52,896 nt of DNA from JAFAQB01 sp046724555 (GCA_046724555.1 JBKOWU010000292.1:1-52896), one strand, 5' to 3'. Positions 8,702-16,918 are shown, counted from the stretch's first letter. A program made the numbers and translations. The notes: generated by a model not told the origin, from the letters alone.

Positions 8702-8742
8702 CTATACTTTTGATCTCTTGTATATTTATTAACTATACTTTG
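8700..8742. promoter_or_regulatory. Direct repeat, probable HxlR operator
   Basis: AACTATACTTTT at 8700-8711 and AACTATACTTTG at 8731-8742, exactly 31 bases apart, about three helical turns. They fill the whole space between the divergent HxlR and glyoxalase-like genes. One copy abuts the HxlR start codon and the other lies just before the start at 8756. Confidence 0.6.
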
Positions 8743-8755
8743 AATTCTACTGCGC

Positions 8756-9127
8756 ATGAGCGAATCAAATGAAACACAAACGGATATCCAAAAAATCACT
8801 CCTCATCTGTGGTTTGAAGATAATGCCGAAGAAGCAGCAAAATTTTATACCTCTATTTTCAAAAACTCAAGAGTCATAGGTATTACCCATTATGGAGAAT
8901 CAGCTGCAGAGGTCTCCGGAAGACCAAAAGGAACCGTAATGACTGTGACATTTGAACTTGAAGGGCAACAATTTATAGCGTTAAATGGAGGTCTTATTTT
9001 CAAATTCTCGCCAGCAATATCATTTTTGGTAAGTTGTGAAACGCAAAAAGAAGTAGATGACATATGGGAAATCCTGTTGATACAGAAAATGAACGCGGTT
9101 TGCTTGGAATTCTCAACACCAGAATAA
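8756..9127 (+). pseudogene. PhnB-like glyoxalase-fold protein with a scrambled C-terminus
   Basis: The first 105 residues match the PhnB/3-demethylubiquinone methyltransferase-like fold (KITPHLWFEDNAEEAAKFYT, SRVIGITHYGESAAEV, GTVMTVTFELEGQQFIALNG, PAISFLVSCETQKEVDDIWE). The family then needs about 40 more residues. Here the frame reads ILLIQKMNAVCLEFSTPE and stops, while a neighbouring frame offers DTENERGLLG, so an indel after Trp-Glu has probably destroyed the C-terminal strand. Possibly still folded, more likely inactive. Divergent from and probably regulated by the HxlR gene. Confidence 0.65.
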
Positions 9128-9491
9128 CATAGATGGGCACTAGCTCGTAAGTTCTTCCTAAAGTTCGGGTTGTTATTCTTGCTCCTTGCTGCAAAGCTCT
9201 TGTACTTTGTCTCTTCTGCATTGTATCATCTACTGCTGTTCTTGATTTTGCTGTTCCATACCTGAGCTCAAATGTTCCATTTCCTATGCTTAGTTTTAAG
9301 TAGGTGTTCCATCTTGACGCTTAAGAGTTTATTGGCTTAGTAAAATACTTAACCGACTTAAACAAAATATTCCGATGTGATGAAACTGGCTGACGTTTAC
9401 TGCAGTTCAGCCTTTTTTATCAAAGTAAATAGATATTGCTTCCAGGTAAAAATGATCCTGCTTTGAACTCAGTAGGGTGGCTATTGCTGCT
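9128..9491. other. Gap with a stop-free minus-strand frame
   Basis: No clear gene. On the minus strand a frame from about 9290 down to about 9100 reads NGTFELRYGTAKSRTAVDD and MQKRQSTRALQQGARITTRT without stops, possibly a remnant of a small basic protein, but no family is recognised. The repeat at 9303-9322 lies in this gap. Confidence 0.3.
9303..9322 (+). repeat. Dispersed 20-bp repeat, copy 1
   Basis: GGTGTTCCATCTTGACGCTT matches 18 of 20 bases of the copy at 19177-19196. Both lie in non-coding DNA in the same orientation. It may be the end of a lost transposable element. Confidence 0.4.
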
Positions 9492-9815
9492 TTAAGGAAA
9501 AACTCCAAGAAATGTTCGTATAAATCTCCGTTTGGAAGTTCTTAGTGCATTTTTCCCTCTCTCTGTTAGAGTATATGTTATTGTCTTACCTTCTTTTTCA
9601 TCATCGCTGCTAATAAATCCCATTTCTCTAAGATTTTTTAGTGCAGGATAGATGGTACCAGGGCTAGGTTTTTCTCCCTTTCTTCTTGCAATCTCATCAG
9701 CAATCTCTTGGCCATGCATCGGTTTTTTTGAAAGTAAAAAAAGGATCAGGAATCCCAACATACCTCGCATATCACAGCAATAATTATTACCATTGTAGCC
9801 AGAAAATCTTCTCAT
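9492..9815 (-). CDS. PadR-family regulator (short form)
   Basis: A 107-residue PadR winged helix: LGFLILFLLSKKPMHGQEIA, then KPSPGTIYPALKNLREMGFI and the wing KTITYTLTERGKNALR. It lacks the long C-terminal dimerisation helix of PadR-s2 proteins. The N-terminus has an unusual Cys pair (NNYCCDM). The divergent gene at 9909 encodes a Cys-containing micro-protein. An inverted repeat between the two genes is the likely operator, so this pair is probably an autoregulated unit. Confidence 0.85.
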   Translation of the reverse strand: MRRFSGYNGNNYCCDMRGMLGFLILFLLSKKPMHGQEIADEIARRKGEKPSPGTIYPALKNLREMGFISSDDEKEGKTITYTLTERGKNALRTSKRRFIRTFLGVFP

Positions 9816-9840
9816 ATTACACTATACTATATTGGTCATC

Positions 9841-9874
9841 CGATATATATAAATAAACCAAATATCATATATCG
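9841..9874. promoter_or_regulatory. Inverted repeat between PadR and its divergent partner
   Basis: CGATATAT at 9841-9848 and its perfect inverse ATATATCG at 9867-9874 flank AT-rich DNA. The region also includes TATA-like elements for both directions. Probable PadR operator controlling both genes. Confidence 0.5.
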
Positions 9875-9908
9875 TATATCCAATATGTGTAAGGAGGTGA
9901 GTATAGAT

Positions 9909-10061
9909 ATGGGTTGTGGATGCTATGGATCGAGTTATCAAAGAGCAAGAAGCTTTCTTACCAAAGAAGAACGTATTGAGCTGCTAAAGGAATATCAAGA
10001 TGAGCTAGACAAGGAAAAGCAAGGTGTATCTGAAAGAATCAAAGCGCTTGAATCAAGTTAA
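9909..10061 (+). CDS. 50-residue Cys-containing micro-protein beside PadR
   Basis: The ATG at 9909 is preceded by a strong AAGGAGGTGA ribosome binding site about 9 bases upstream, rare in this window and decisive for the start. The protein begins MGCGCYGSSYQRARSFLTKE and continues as a charged helix (ELLKEYQDELDKEKQGVSER). Small proteins with an N-terminal Cys-Gly-Cys and a coiled-coil tail next to PadR regulators occur in many archaea (DUF5320-like). A metal- or redox-responsive accessory is possible but not shown. Confidence 0.7.
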   Translation: MGCGCYGSSYQRARSFLTKEERIELLKEYQDELDKEKQGVSERIKALESS

Positions 10062-10194
10062 TTGGTTGATTTGATCAGAATTTTCTATTTTTTGACTGAT
10101 TAAGAAGAAAGCATGTTCGTACAAACAGTCTCAATATGATAATCTGCATCTCTTAATTGTTAATAATAATAACAATGCCCCGTACTAGACGCTG

Positions 10195-10350
10195 ATGGCT
10201 AAAATCGCTTTAATAGTAGGTTCAGTTAGACACAATAGGCAGGGTATCAAAGTAGCTCGATGGATGCAAGAGAATAAAAAATACAACTTAAGAATATAGA
10301 TAGAATAAATCTATAAGAATAGTATGGCTTGGAATGAAAAGGTACAGTAG
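10195..10350 (+). pseudogene. NADPH-dependent FMN reductase remnant
   Basis: ATG at 10195 opens MAKIALIVGSVRHNRQGIKV ARWMQ, the phosphate-binding loop of the flavodoxin-like NADPH-dependent FMN reductases, and ends in TAG at 10297. Just downstream another frame has YKNSMAWNEKV, matching a later segment of the same family. Most of the gene between and after these pieces is deleted. Non-functional. Confidence 0.7.
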
Positions 10351-10365
10351 TTGACATTTTTTCTG

Positions 10366-11106
10366 TCAGGGACGAGATTTCCAAACTCCAGGTTGAAAGC
10401 GCTCATCTATGTACTTCCACATCCGTGGATCCAACTCCACCTCGGAAAATTTCTTTCGTAATGATGAATGCATACCCATGTAAACAGTGTGGCTTATGAT
10501 GATCTCATTAGAATTAGCAAGTGAGCTTAGTTTTGCTGCCATACTTATACCATAACCCAAAATATCCGCATAAAGCTTTTCATCTATAATATATTGGACA
10601 ACTGAGTGCTCACTAGTATCCAGACCTATTTTTATTCGTAGTTCATCATAGCCATGCATAATAATTACGGGGTTTATAGCTTCTTTTATTACCATTATCA
10701 TTGCGCGAGAACAATCTACAGCGGTGTTATATGCAAGATAATAGTTAGCAGTACTAAAAGGGAAATATGCCACTACTGCATCACCTACAAATTTCAATAC
10801 CTGTCCGCCAAACTTTGGGACGATGAAAGACATTTCTTGAGTAAAAGCTTGTATTATAGTGGCCAATCTATTAACTGGAAGACTCCTTGTCATCACTGTC
10901 GAGCCCACTAGATCAACATAAAGGACGACAAGCCTTAATGTAGTGCCAATGTATTTACTCAAAAAGATGTTAGAGGGATCTTCGATCTTAGTATTTAGTC
11001 CGGATTCCTTTTCAAATGAATCTAAGACTCTAGTCTTAGATTGTGCAATCAGGGACTGTAATTCCGCACTTTCAATAAATTGTGGAAATGTATTGTTATG
11101 TTGCAA
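10366..11106 (-). CDS. Class III adenylate/guanylate cyclase domain protein
   Basis: A 246-residue soluble protein with one cyclase homology domain from about residue 55. VVLYVDLVGSTVMTRSLP holds the first metal-binding Asp, and FVGDAVVAYFPF carries the second Asp in the usual Gly-Asp. ADILGYGISMAAKLSSLA replaces the usual Asn-x-Ala-Ala-Arg region, keeping Lys in the place of the transition-state Arg. The first 50 residues are helical and might be a dimerisation lead. No receptor domain is fused. It may make a cyclic nucleotide or be a degenerate nucleotide sensor; the missing Arg makes the first uncertain. Confidence 0.75.
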   Translation of the reverse strand: MQHNNTFPQFIESAELQSLIAQSKTRVLDSFEKESGLNTKIEDPSNIFLSKYIGTTLRLVVLYVDLVGSTVMTRSLPVNRLATIIQAFTQEMSFIVPKFGGQVLKFVGDAVVAYFPFSTANYYLAYNTAVDCSRAMIMVIKEAINPVIIMHGYDELRIKIGLDTSEHSVVQYIIDEKLYADILGYGISMAAKLSSLANSNEIIISHTVYMGMHSSLRKKFSEVELDPRMWKYIDERFQPGVWKSRP

Positions 11107-11408
11107 ATCTTATTTCATCCGTTATATTCAGCTCCCTGTAAACCTTTTTTTTCTTTTTGTCCATAGTAACCCTTAGGTTGGTTGATCTTATACATCACAA
11201 AAAGACATACAATGTTCCTCAAGCTATCTAATGTTCCTCAGTCATTATTAATAGTGATTGAAAGTGCTTGTTTGGTGTTTGAGTAAAAGCTCATTTAATC
11301 TTATTATTAGCATTGTTGTCTTCAATATGCATTATAGTTTGTTCAAATACTCAAGAAAGATTAAAAATCTTGTATTGAATAGCAAAAGTATAAGATAGTG
11401 TTATTATA
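11107..11408. other. Promoter region between cyclase and rhodanese genes
   Basis: About 300 AT-rich bases without a gene. AATGTTCCTCA occurs twice within 30 bases (about 11211 and 11228), a short direct repeat that could be a regulatory site for either divergent gene. Confidence 0.35.
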
Positions 11409-12251
11409 ATGGAGTATGCACATCCAAGTGTTATAGTTGACATACAATGGATTTATGACCATTTGAACGATCCTCAGGTGCGAATTGCTGAGGTCGATTA
11501 TAATCCAGCCACAAGTTATACGATAGGACATATCCCTGGTGCAGTTCTTTTTGACTGGAAACAGGATCTAAATGATCAAAATAAGAAAGATATCATATCC
11601 AAAGAAGGTTGTGAGGATTTACTTCAAAGGGCAGGAGTAAACAATGATACTATATTGGTTCTTTATGGTGACTATAAGAATTGGTTTGCAGCATTTGCTT
11701 TCTGGGTTTTCAAATATTACGGATTTAATGATGTTAGGTTAATGAACGGAGCAAGAAAGAAATGGTTTGAGGAAGATAGACCTGTAAGCTTAGATGTTCC
11801 ATCGCACCCAAGGGGCAACTTCAAAGCCTCTGAGCCAGATAATAGCATAAGGGTATTCATACCCTATGTCAAAGAGGTTCTTAACTCAAAGGACAAGATA
11901 TTGGTTGATGTTAGAAGTCCTGAAGAATACAGTGGAAAAATACTGGTTCTCCCAGTGTATGCTTCAGAACAACCACCCAGAGGAGGGCATATTCCTGGAG
12001 CCATTAATATTCCATGGGACTGGGCAGTTAATGAAGATGGTTCCTTCAAGTCTGCTGAGGAACTTAGGAAGATCTACAACTCAATGAATATAAGAAATAA
12101 CAAGGAGGTAATAACTTACTGTAGAATTGGTGAGAGATCGGCATACACGTGGTTCGTATTAAAGTATCTTCTTGGATATCCTAATGTGAAAAACTATGAG
12201 GGTTCGTGGGCAGAATGGGCCAACACGGTTGGAAATCCTATTGAAAAGTAA
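11409..12251 (+). CDS. Two-domain thiosulfate sulfurtransferase (rhodanese)
   Basis: A 280-residue protein with an inactive N-terminal rhodanese domain (residues 5-125, including YTIGHIPGAVLFDW) and a catalytic C-terminal one (residues 150-275). The active-site loop is ITYCRIGERSAYTWF, with the nucleophilic Cys and the six-residue loop typical of thiosulfate rather than mercaptopyruvate specificity. GGHIPGAINIPW precedes it. It transfers sulfane sulfur from thiosulfate to cyanide or protein thiols in the cytoplasm. A complete, normal-length gene, with a TATA-like element about 30 bases ahead. Confidence 0.9.
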   Translation: MEYAHPSVIVDIQWIYDHLNDPQVRIAEVDYNPATSYTIGHIPGAVLFDWKQDLNDQNKKDIISKEGCEDLLQRAGVNNDTILVLYGDYKNWFAAFAFWVFKYYGFNDVRLMNGARKKWFEEDRPVSLDVPSHPRGNFKASEPDNSIRVFIPYVKEVLNSKDKILVDVRSPEEYSGKILVLPVYASEQPPRGGHIPGAINIPWDWAVNEDGSFKSAEELRKIYNSMNIRNNKEVITYCRIGERSAYTWFVLKYLLGYPNVKNYEGSWAEWANTVGNPIEK

Positions 12252-12579
12252 AAGAATGTTTATTTTTTCTATTCTCTACGTATTCTGAACTCCTGTAGAT
12301 TTAGGGAAAGATAAGATCTGGTATTCTCACGTGAGTGATTCGCAAAGGAAAAAATGGTGGCTGCTCTCCAATAGTAGGGCCATACACCAATTGAATTATT
12401 CAGTATTCTTTGATCCCTGCACCACTTCGTAAAGGAACCATTTGCGGCGCTCTGTCTTGTCCAGAATGTGAGCATTTCTTTAATTGTAACCTGTCATTTA
12501 CCTTGAAGCCGCTAAATGCTGCTCTTCCACCTTCTCACTTTTTTATTCTCACGAGTCCCTTTAGAGAACTAATATCAGT

Positions 12580-12596
12580 GCGGGTTCGGTGGGATT
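12580..12596 (+). other. Candidate left attachment site (attL)
   Basis: GCGGGTTCGGTGGGATT is identical to 34474-34490, which covers the acceptor 3' strand and most of the T arm of the tRNA-Lys gene. No other part of a tRNA is present here. Two bases further on is ATACACTAGTG, also present at the other end. Confidence 0.6.
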
Positions 12597-12645
12597 TTAT
12601 ACACTAGTGTATGTAATCCAATTTTACAGTGGTGGTAAATAATTA

Positions 12646-13584
12646 TTATTTATTCAAAATGATAGTGCTGTCCCCAATACTAGTATTTAAGTTGGTTCTA
12701 AATGTTTTATAGTCTCGATCTACCTCCACAGCAGCTGTTAATATTTTACTCTTTATAGATTTGGAAGATTGTAAGAACATGCGAGTATCTTTTGGTAGAC
12801 AATGTCCTCCAATTCCTTCTCGCGGTTCTAGAACATTTACATTCCATTTAGTATTAAGAGCGTCTCGTAGTTCTGAAAAGTTTATGTTATTTGCTTGACA
12901 ATATAGGTATAGATCTTCGGCAAATGCAATTTGTAGATATCTATGTGCGTTTTCAGTAATTTTAGTCATCTCTGCAATATCTATGTCGGATACCGGATGC
13001 ATAGAAATTCCTAAATTTCTATATAAATAAGATTGTAATAGTAATGAAGAAGGAGGAGGAGAAGTTTCTTGCTCTTCAACTCTTATGTTGCTATTTCCAC
13101 TATAAAATTGCATGCCAGCTCTAAGACAACAATCGGTTACTCCTCCTATTACACGTAATTGATTTACACCATGCTCCTTTTGTTCTAAAGCATACCATCT
13201 ATGAGGAGCATGGACAATATGGAATCTGTGATTGAGAAGTTCAAATACTTTCTTTGATGTTCCTTTTGGGATTGTACTTTCTATTGATATTAGAGCACCA
13301 TCTTTTTTATTTGCTTCTTTTGATATTTTATCTGCTATTGACAATAGCCCATCTATTTGAGGAGAAAACATGTCATCAGGTTTGTGCGTTGATACACATA
13401 AGATAAAGACATCAAAATCACTAAAATTAACAGCTTTTTTAATTGCAGATGACTTCTGTGCTATCTCTATGGCCTTTGGATTTAAATCATATCCGTATGT
13501 GTCAAACCCTCTTTGTTTTACATATTTTGCTACAGGTAATCCTAATTTGCCTAGTCCTATAACTAGGACTTTACTGAATTGCAA
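12646..13584 (-). CDS. UDP-sugar (UDP-glucose/UDP-ManNAc type) dehydrogenase, short form
   Basis: A 312-residue member of the UDP-glucose/GDP-mannose dehydrogenase family. The N-terminal Rossmann motif VLVIGLGKLGLPVAKYVKQ binds NAD. ILCVSTHKPDD and ISIESTIPKGTSKKVFELL are family motifs, and the catalytic Cys lies in EGIGGHCLPKDTRMFL. The family is usually about 420 residues; this protein ends soon after the central dimerisation helix, so most of the C-terminal UDP-binding domain is absent. It may use a different substrate or be inactive. A Ser/Pro-rich insertion (EEQETSPPPSSLLLQ) interrupts the middle. First intact gene inside the candidate element. Confidence 0.8.
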   Translation of the reverse strand: MQFSKVLVIGLGKLGLPVAKYVKQRGFDTYGYDLNPKAIEIAQKSSAIKKAVNFSDFDVFILCVSTHKPDDMFSPQIDGLLSIADKISKEANKKDGALISIESTIPKGTSKKVFELLNHRFHIVHAPHRWYALEQKEHGVNQLRVIGGVTDCCLRAGMQFYSGNSNIRVEEQETSPPPSSLLLQSYLYRNLGISMHPVSDIDIAEMTKITENAHRYLQIAFAEDLYLYCQANNINFSELRDALNTKWNVNVLEPREGIGGHCLPKDTRMFLQSSKSIKSKILTAAVEVDRDYKTFRTNLNTSIGDSTIILNK

Positions 13585-13763
13585 TAACTTAGACCGTCCT
13601 CTTTATTTTTGATCTTGGTGTTACCGTAAAACAAAACCTACGAGATTCGACATTGTGGAAGAGTGATTTATTATTCCCTTGCAAACAGTCTTGATCAAAA
13701 TCAAATTCCTCCTTCTCCTCATTTGTTTTCATTAGAATACTTCTACCATTTTTAAGTAATTAT

Positions 13764-13808
13764 TCTGGATGTCCACTAACAATACATAGTGTAATACACT
13801 GTATCACA
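13764..13808 (+). promoter_or_regulatory. Shared upstream element with palindrome, copy 1
   Basis: GATGTCCACTAACAATA followed by ATAGTGTAATACACTGT, the latter containing the palindrome AGTGT-AAT-ACACT. The same arrangement occurs at 14712-14756. It lies about 120 bases ahead of the ribbon-helix-helix gene. Confidence 0.5.
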
Positions 13809-13885
13809 ACTTTAACAGATATTAGATATCCGCATGACAAGCACGTAAGGCAATCTTTATTGAATAGCGATTTCAACTATAACTA

Positions 13886-14437
13886 TTGACTATAGAGGGA
13901 AAGGGTAAGAAAAAGACCGTACTAAGAACCATTCGCATCGATAAGGATACAGATGATGCTTTAGACAAAGATGCTGAAGATCATGGTATTAGTGAAAATG
14001 CACTCATTTCTTCAATACTCGCAAAATATATTGAATGGGATAGATATGCAGAAAAGTTTGGTCGTGTGTCTTTGCCCGGTGAGGCTCTAAGAGCTATCGT
14101 TGAAGCAACTGAACCCGACAAATTAAGAAGTGCTGCTGAAGAATTTACAGCATCGGTTCCAAAGGATTACCTCATGTTTCACTATAGGAAATTAGATATT
14201 GATGCATGTCTTTTGCACCTATCATTTTTATCAAGATATGCTGGAATGTTTAAGTTTGAACTTCAGAAAGAACAGGAGAGAAACTATACAGTCACGATTC
14301 ATCATAAATTTGGCGAGAAATGGTCTTACTGGTTAAAGGAGTCTATTTCTATTGGCTTACTTAAAAATGTCTTGGGAATAGTTCCGAAGACCAATCTGAG
14401 CAAGAATTCTGTGATATTTACATTTGTTTTGCCTTAA
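13886..14437 (+). CDS. Ribbon-helix-helix-type protein with conserved archaeal C-terminal domain
   Basis: A 183-residue protein starting at TTG. Residues 8-50 (KTVLRTIRIDKDTDDALDKD, then ISENALISSILAKYIEW) have the pattern of a MetJ/Arc-like ribbon-helix-helix DNA-binding domain. The C-terminal 100 residues form an unassigned domain with Trp-rich sequence (HHKFGEKWSYWLKESISIGL) that probably holds an effector or dimer contact. Because the palindromic element 120 bases upstream is repeated ahead of the cupredoxin gene, this protein is a plausible regulator of both; that is inference. Confidence 0.65.
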   Translation: MTIEGKGKKKTVLRTIRIDKDTDDALDKDAEDHGISENALISSILAKYIEWDRYAEKFGRVSLPGEALRAIVEATEPDKLRSAAEEFTASVPKDYLMFHYRKLDIDACLLHLSFLSRYAGMFKFELQKEQERNYTVTIHHKFGEKWSYWLKESISIGLLKNVLGIVPKTNLSKNSVIFTFVLP

Positions 14438-14458
14438 CTTTATCCCTTTGGGAAATTA

Positions 14459-14680
14459 TCAACTGTCGTTGTAACATTCTTCCCAATTCTTAACTTCAAC
14501 TCTGTTGTTGCCTTCATTTTCATATACATAAATTTTATTATCTTCGTCTGCTGTTTTCTTATGTGATTTGTCACAAAATGGTTGACTATTGCTCAAACCA
14601 CACATACAAATCCATATACTATTTGTCTCAACCTTAATCTCAAAAGGACATTTGTATTCCTTTTTGACAAGTCTAGCCAT
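14459..14680 (-). CDS. CDGSH iron-sulfur domain protein
   Basis: A 73-residue protein carrying a CDGSH cluster motif CMCGLSNSQPFCDKSH, with Cys-x-Cys, Pro-Phe-Cys-Asp and His ligands for a [2Fe-2S] cluster. The N-terminal LVKKEYKCPFEIKVETNSI forms the strand before the motif. The tail is charged and longer than in single-domain members. Such proteins carry redox-active clusters and may transfer them. It is convergent with the ribbon-helix-helix gene 22 bases away. Confidence 0.85.
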   Translation of the reverse strand: MARLVKKEYKCPFEIKVETNSIWICMCGLSNSQPFCDKSHKKTADEDNKIYVYENEGNNRVEVKNWEECYNDS

Positions 14681-14711
14681 ATCTCATGTGCATGTATTCA
14701 ATATAATGCTA

Positions 14712-14756
14712 TATTCTAGATGTCCACTAACAATATATGTTGTACTACATAGTATT
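14712..14756 (+). promoter_or_regulatory. Shared upstream element with palindrome, copy 2
   Basis: GATGTCCACTAACAATA is repeated exactly from 13764-13808, followed by an inverted repeat of similar spacing (ATGT-TGTACT-ACAT). It lies about 113 bases ahead of the cupredoxin gene and also faces the CDGSH gene. Confidence 0.5.
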
Positions 14757-14824
14757 ACGTATGAGAATTTTTGATCTTCTATGTGCACGTCCAGACTAAA
14801 TAACACCAGTCTGCTAACTGCATT

Positions 14825-15349
14825 ATGAAGAGTTCAATATCGAGTCTTCAAACCATAGTACTGACATCAGTACTATCAGTCGTACTGTTGTTTGGAGTGG
14901 TATCGAGTTTGTATAATGGATACTACGTACAAATAGCAGATGCTAAGAAAGCTAGACACGAAAGTAAAGATACAACAACAGACACAGCAGTATCATCAGT
15001 AGCGCAACAGCAGCAACAACCATTAATCCCAGGTGCAATTCAATTATCAGCTGAGGAACAGCATTCAGGTTACAGATGGATAAATACTACCAATGAAGTA
15101 ATCAACCCAACTATGAACTTCAACGTAGGTACTGCTAAAACTATACAGCTCCGAAATCCAACAGATTCTAAACATCAATTGGTTATAGACGATCCAAATG
15201 GGAATCAACTTGCGACAAGTGGGGATATAGCCCCCGGAAGTTTTAGCCAATTATCATTTAAGCCTAGCACCACTGGTTCATTTGGGTATCATTGCATATA
15301 CCATCCTACAACAATGAAAGGCATAGTACAAGTCACAGCGGGTAGTTAA
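14825..15349 (+). CDS. Secreted cupredoxin (plastocyanin/azurin-like blue copper protein)
   Basis: A 174-residue exported protein. The signal peptide at 8-35 (TIVLTSVLSVVLLFGVVSSL) is followed by a Thr/Gln-rich linker (QQQQQP). The cupredoxin fold from residue 90 has the type-1 copper ligands: His in SKHQLVIDD, Cys and His in FGYHCIYHPTTMKG and the axial Met there. Electron carrier or copper chaperone outside the membrane, where ammonia-oxidising archaea use copper proteins in place of cytochromes. An upstream element is shared with the ribbon-helix-helix gene. Confidence 0.85.
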   Translation: MKSSISSLQTIVLTSVLSVVLLFGVVSSLYNGYYVQIADAKKARHESKDTTTDTAVSSVAQQQQQPLIPGAIQLSAEEQHSGYRWINTTNEVINPTMNFNVGTAKTIQLRNPTDSKHQLVIDDPNGNQLATSGDIAPGSFSQLSFKPSTTGSFGYHCIYHPTTMKGIVQVTAGS

Positions 15350-15615
15350 AAAATAGGATTTTACATGTCATAAACAACATCAAGAGCCAAAACCTACAGA
15401 CCGCAATGGCGCAAGAACCCATCTGCAAATAGTACAGCAGCAAAAGAAGAAGCAGATGAGTACAAGAATACTGCAGTAGGAAGTAGCAGTAACGGTGCTG
15501 CATCAGTATTTCGTACCTTTCTCTATTGCTGATTCAATATCTTTTTACCGCAGATGAAATCTTATTATGTAATTTGTAATTTGTGGTTCAACTGAGCGGC
15601 AAGTTTCTCTAAATC

Positions 15616-15840
15616 TCATCGCTAAGTCTTGGTCCAATCGACACGCCCATCTTCGATAGCATAGCTCAGACTGAGGAAGAAATTAATCAGATAAAGGCCA
15701 ACCTTGTATCCGCCGTGTCTATAGGTAGAATGGGAAGTCCTGATGAAATCGCCAAAGCCGTCTCGTTTCTGGCATCAGATGACAGCAGCTATATCGGTAT
15801 ATAAGATGGAAATACCCTTCTAGTTCAGACCCTGAAAGTT
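15616..15840 (+). pseudogene. C-terminal remnant of a short-chain dehydrogenase
   Basis: Reads SSLSLGPIDTPIFDSIAQTE, then NLVSAVSIGRMGSPDEIAKA VSFLASDDSSYIGI before a TAA, and DGNTLLV after it. This matches the end of classical SDR enzymes from the Pro-Gly-Pro-Ile-Asp-Thr-Pro segment to the Asp-Gly-Gly strand. The cofactor-binding and catalytic parts are missing. A relic. Confidence 0.75.
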
Positions 15841-16103
15841 TGTATCGTGTGTATGAGTTTTTAGAAAATTTACCATGACGGTCCGGCCAAGCAGCTGGTC
15901 CTTTTAAAGGAAGAGACTTTAGAATTGTGATTAACAAGGGCTTTGCTTGAGATCGTTGCATTTCTGTTTATTCTATCTCTTTGATGCTTTTAGGCTAGCA
16001 TTGGAATTGTTAACATTTTGAAGAGAGAAACGCATTGCATAAATGTATTCATTATGTTGACAAGTTACTTTTTTAGTAGAACTTCATGAATAAAAATCTG
16101 GAA

Positions 16104-16623
16104 CTAAATATCAAGATGTGCCTTCACATGACTTACTAAATCATCTATATTGATTGGTTTAACATAACAATCAATATCCATATCAGGAAATATTTCCCTT
16201 AATGATTGATAATACACTTCATATGCTGTAATAAAACATACCTTAACTTCGCCGTCTATCTCTCTTATCTTTTCATATAGTAGCCATATAGTAGCCATTA
16301 ATTTGTGGCATTTTAACATCTAATAGTAGGAGATCATACATCCCTGCTTTGAAATTTGATAAAGCTAATATTGAATCATTGAATATGTCAACTGTAAACC
16401 CATTATCTTCTAAGCCTATCTTTAAGGAGGACGTAATATCTGGTTCGTCATCTACAAGCAGTATCTTCTTCTTTTTCAGTATTGAGGAGTGCAAGTTATT
16501 GTTGTTGTTTTCATTGTTTACATTGATACTACTATCGTTACCATATCTGTGATTTTCTTCGACATAGTAAATAGGCAATATAATGTATACTATACATTTA
16601 GTACCATATATCTTGCTCAACAC
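16104..16623 (-). pseudogene. Response regulator receiver split by a frameshift
   Basis: The first half (KKKKILLVDDEPDITSSLKI to YDLLLLDVKMPQINGY) and the second half (LYEKIREIDGEVKVCFITAY to DCYVKPINIDDLVSHVKA) are in different frames and together make a full receiver domain. At the break the 11-mer ATAGTAGCCAT is present twice in tandem (16277-16298). Removing one copy does not by itself restore the frame, so a second small change must be involved. The Asn-rich N-terminus (NVNNENNNNN) is a typical linker in this family. No output domain. Confidence 0.75.
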
Positions 16624-16918
16624 AGATCAGAAGGGTTTGGAGATAGTTGGAGTGAAAATACGAAAGTGTTCCTGTAAATTTCAATAAAGAACACAAAGCC
16701 ATGCTAGGTCATTGCAAAATGATATTGGAATATTTGCCCACCTATAACTCGGAGCATTGAAGTGTAGTTTTTGATTTATGATAAAGGGTGTTATATAACG
16801 CGATTCTCTAGATTATTAATGTTGGTTCTGTTGAATCTGCCTAGTGTTGAAATTGTGTTAGTACAAAAAATATAAAAAATAAGGACAGTTAAACCAAGTA
16901 AGATATGGGTAGCCTATC
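16624..16918. other. Gap without gene
   Basis: About 300 AT-rich bases between the broken receiver and the stop of the solute-binding protein. No open frame or clear hairpin is seen. Confidence 0.4.

Noticed and set aside
12410..12607. Plus-strand frame with CPEC and CNC motifs next to the attachment site
   Set aside because: Only scattered Cys, no coherent fold, and it reads through the tRNA fragment, so it is not a real gene.
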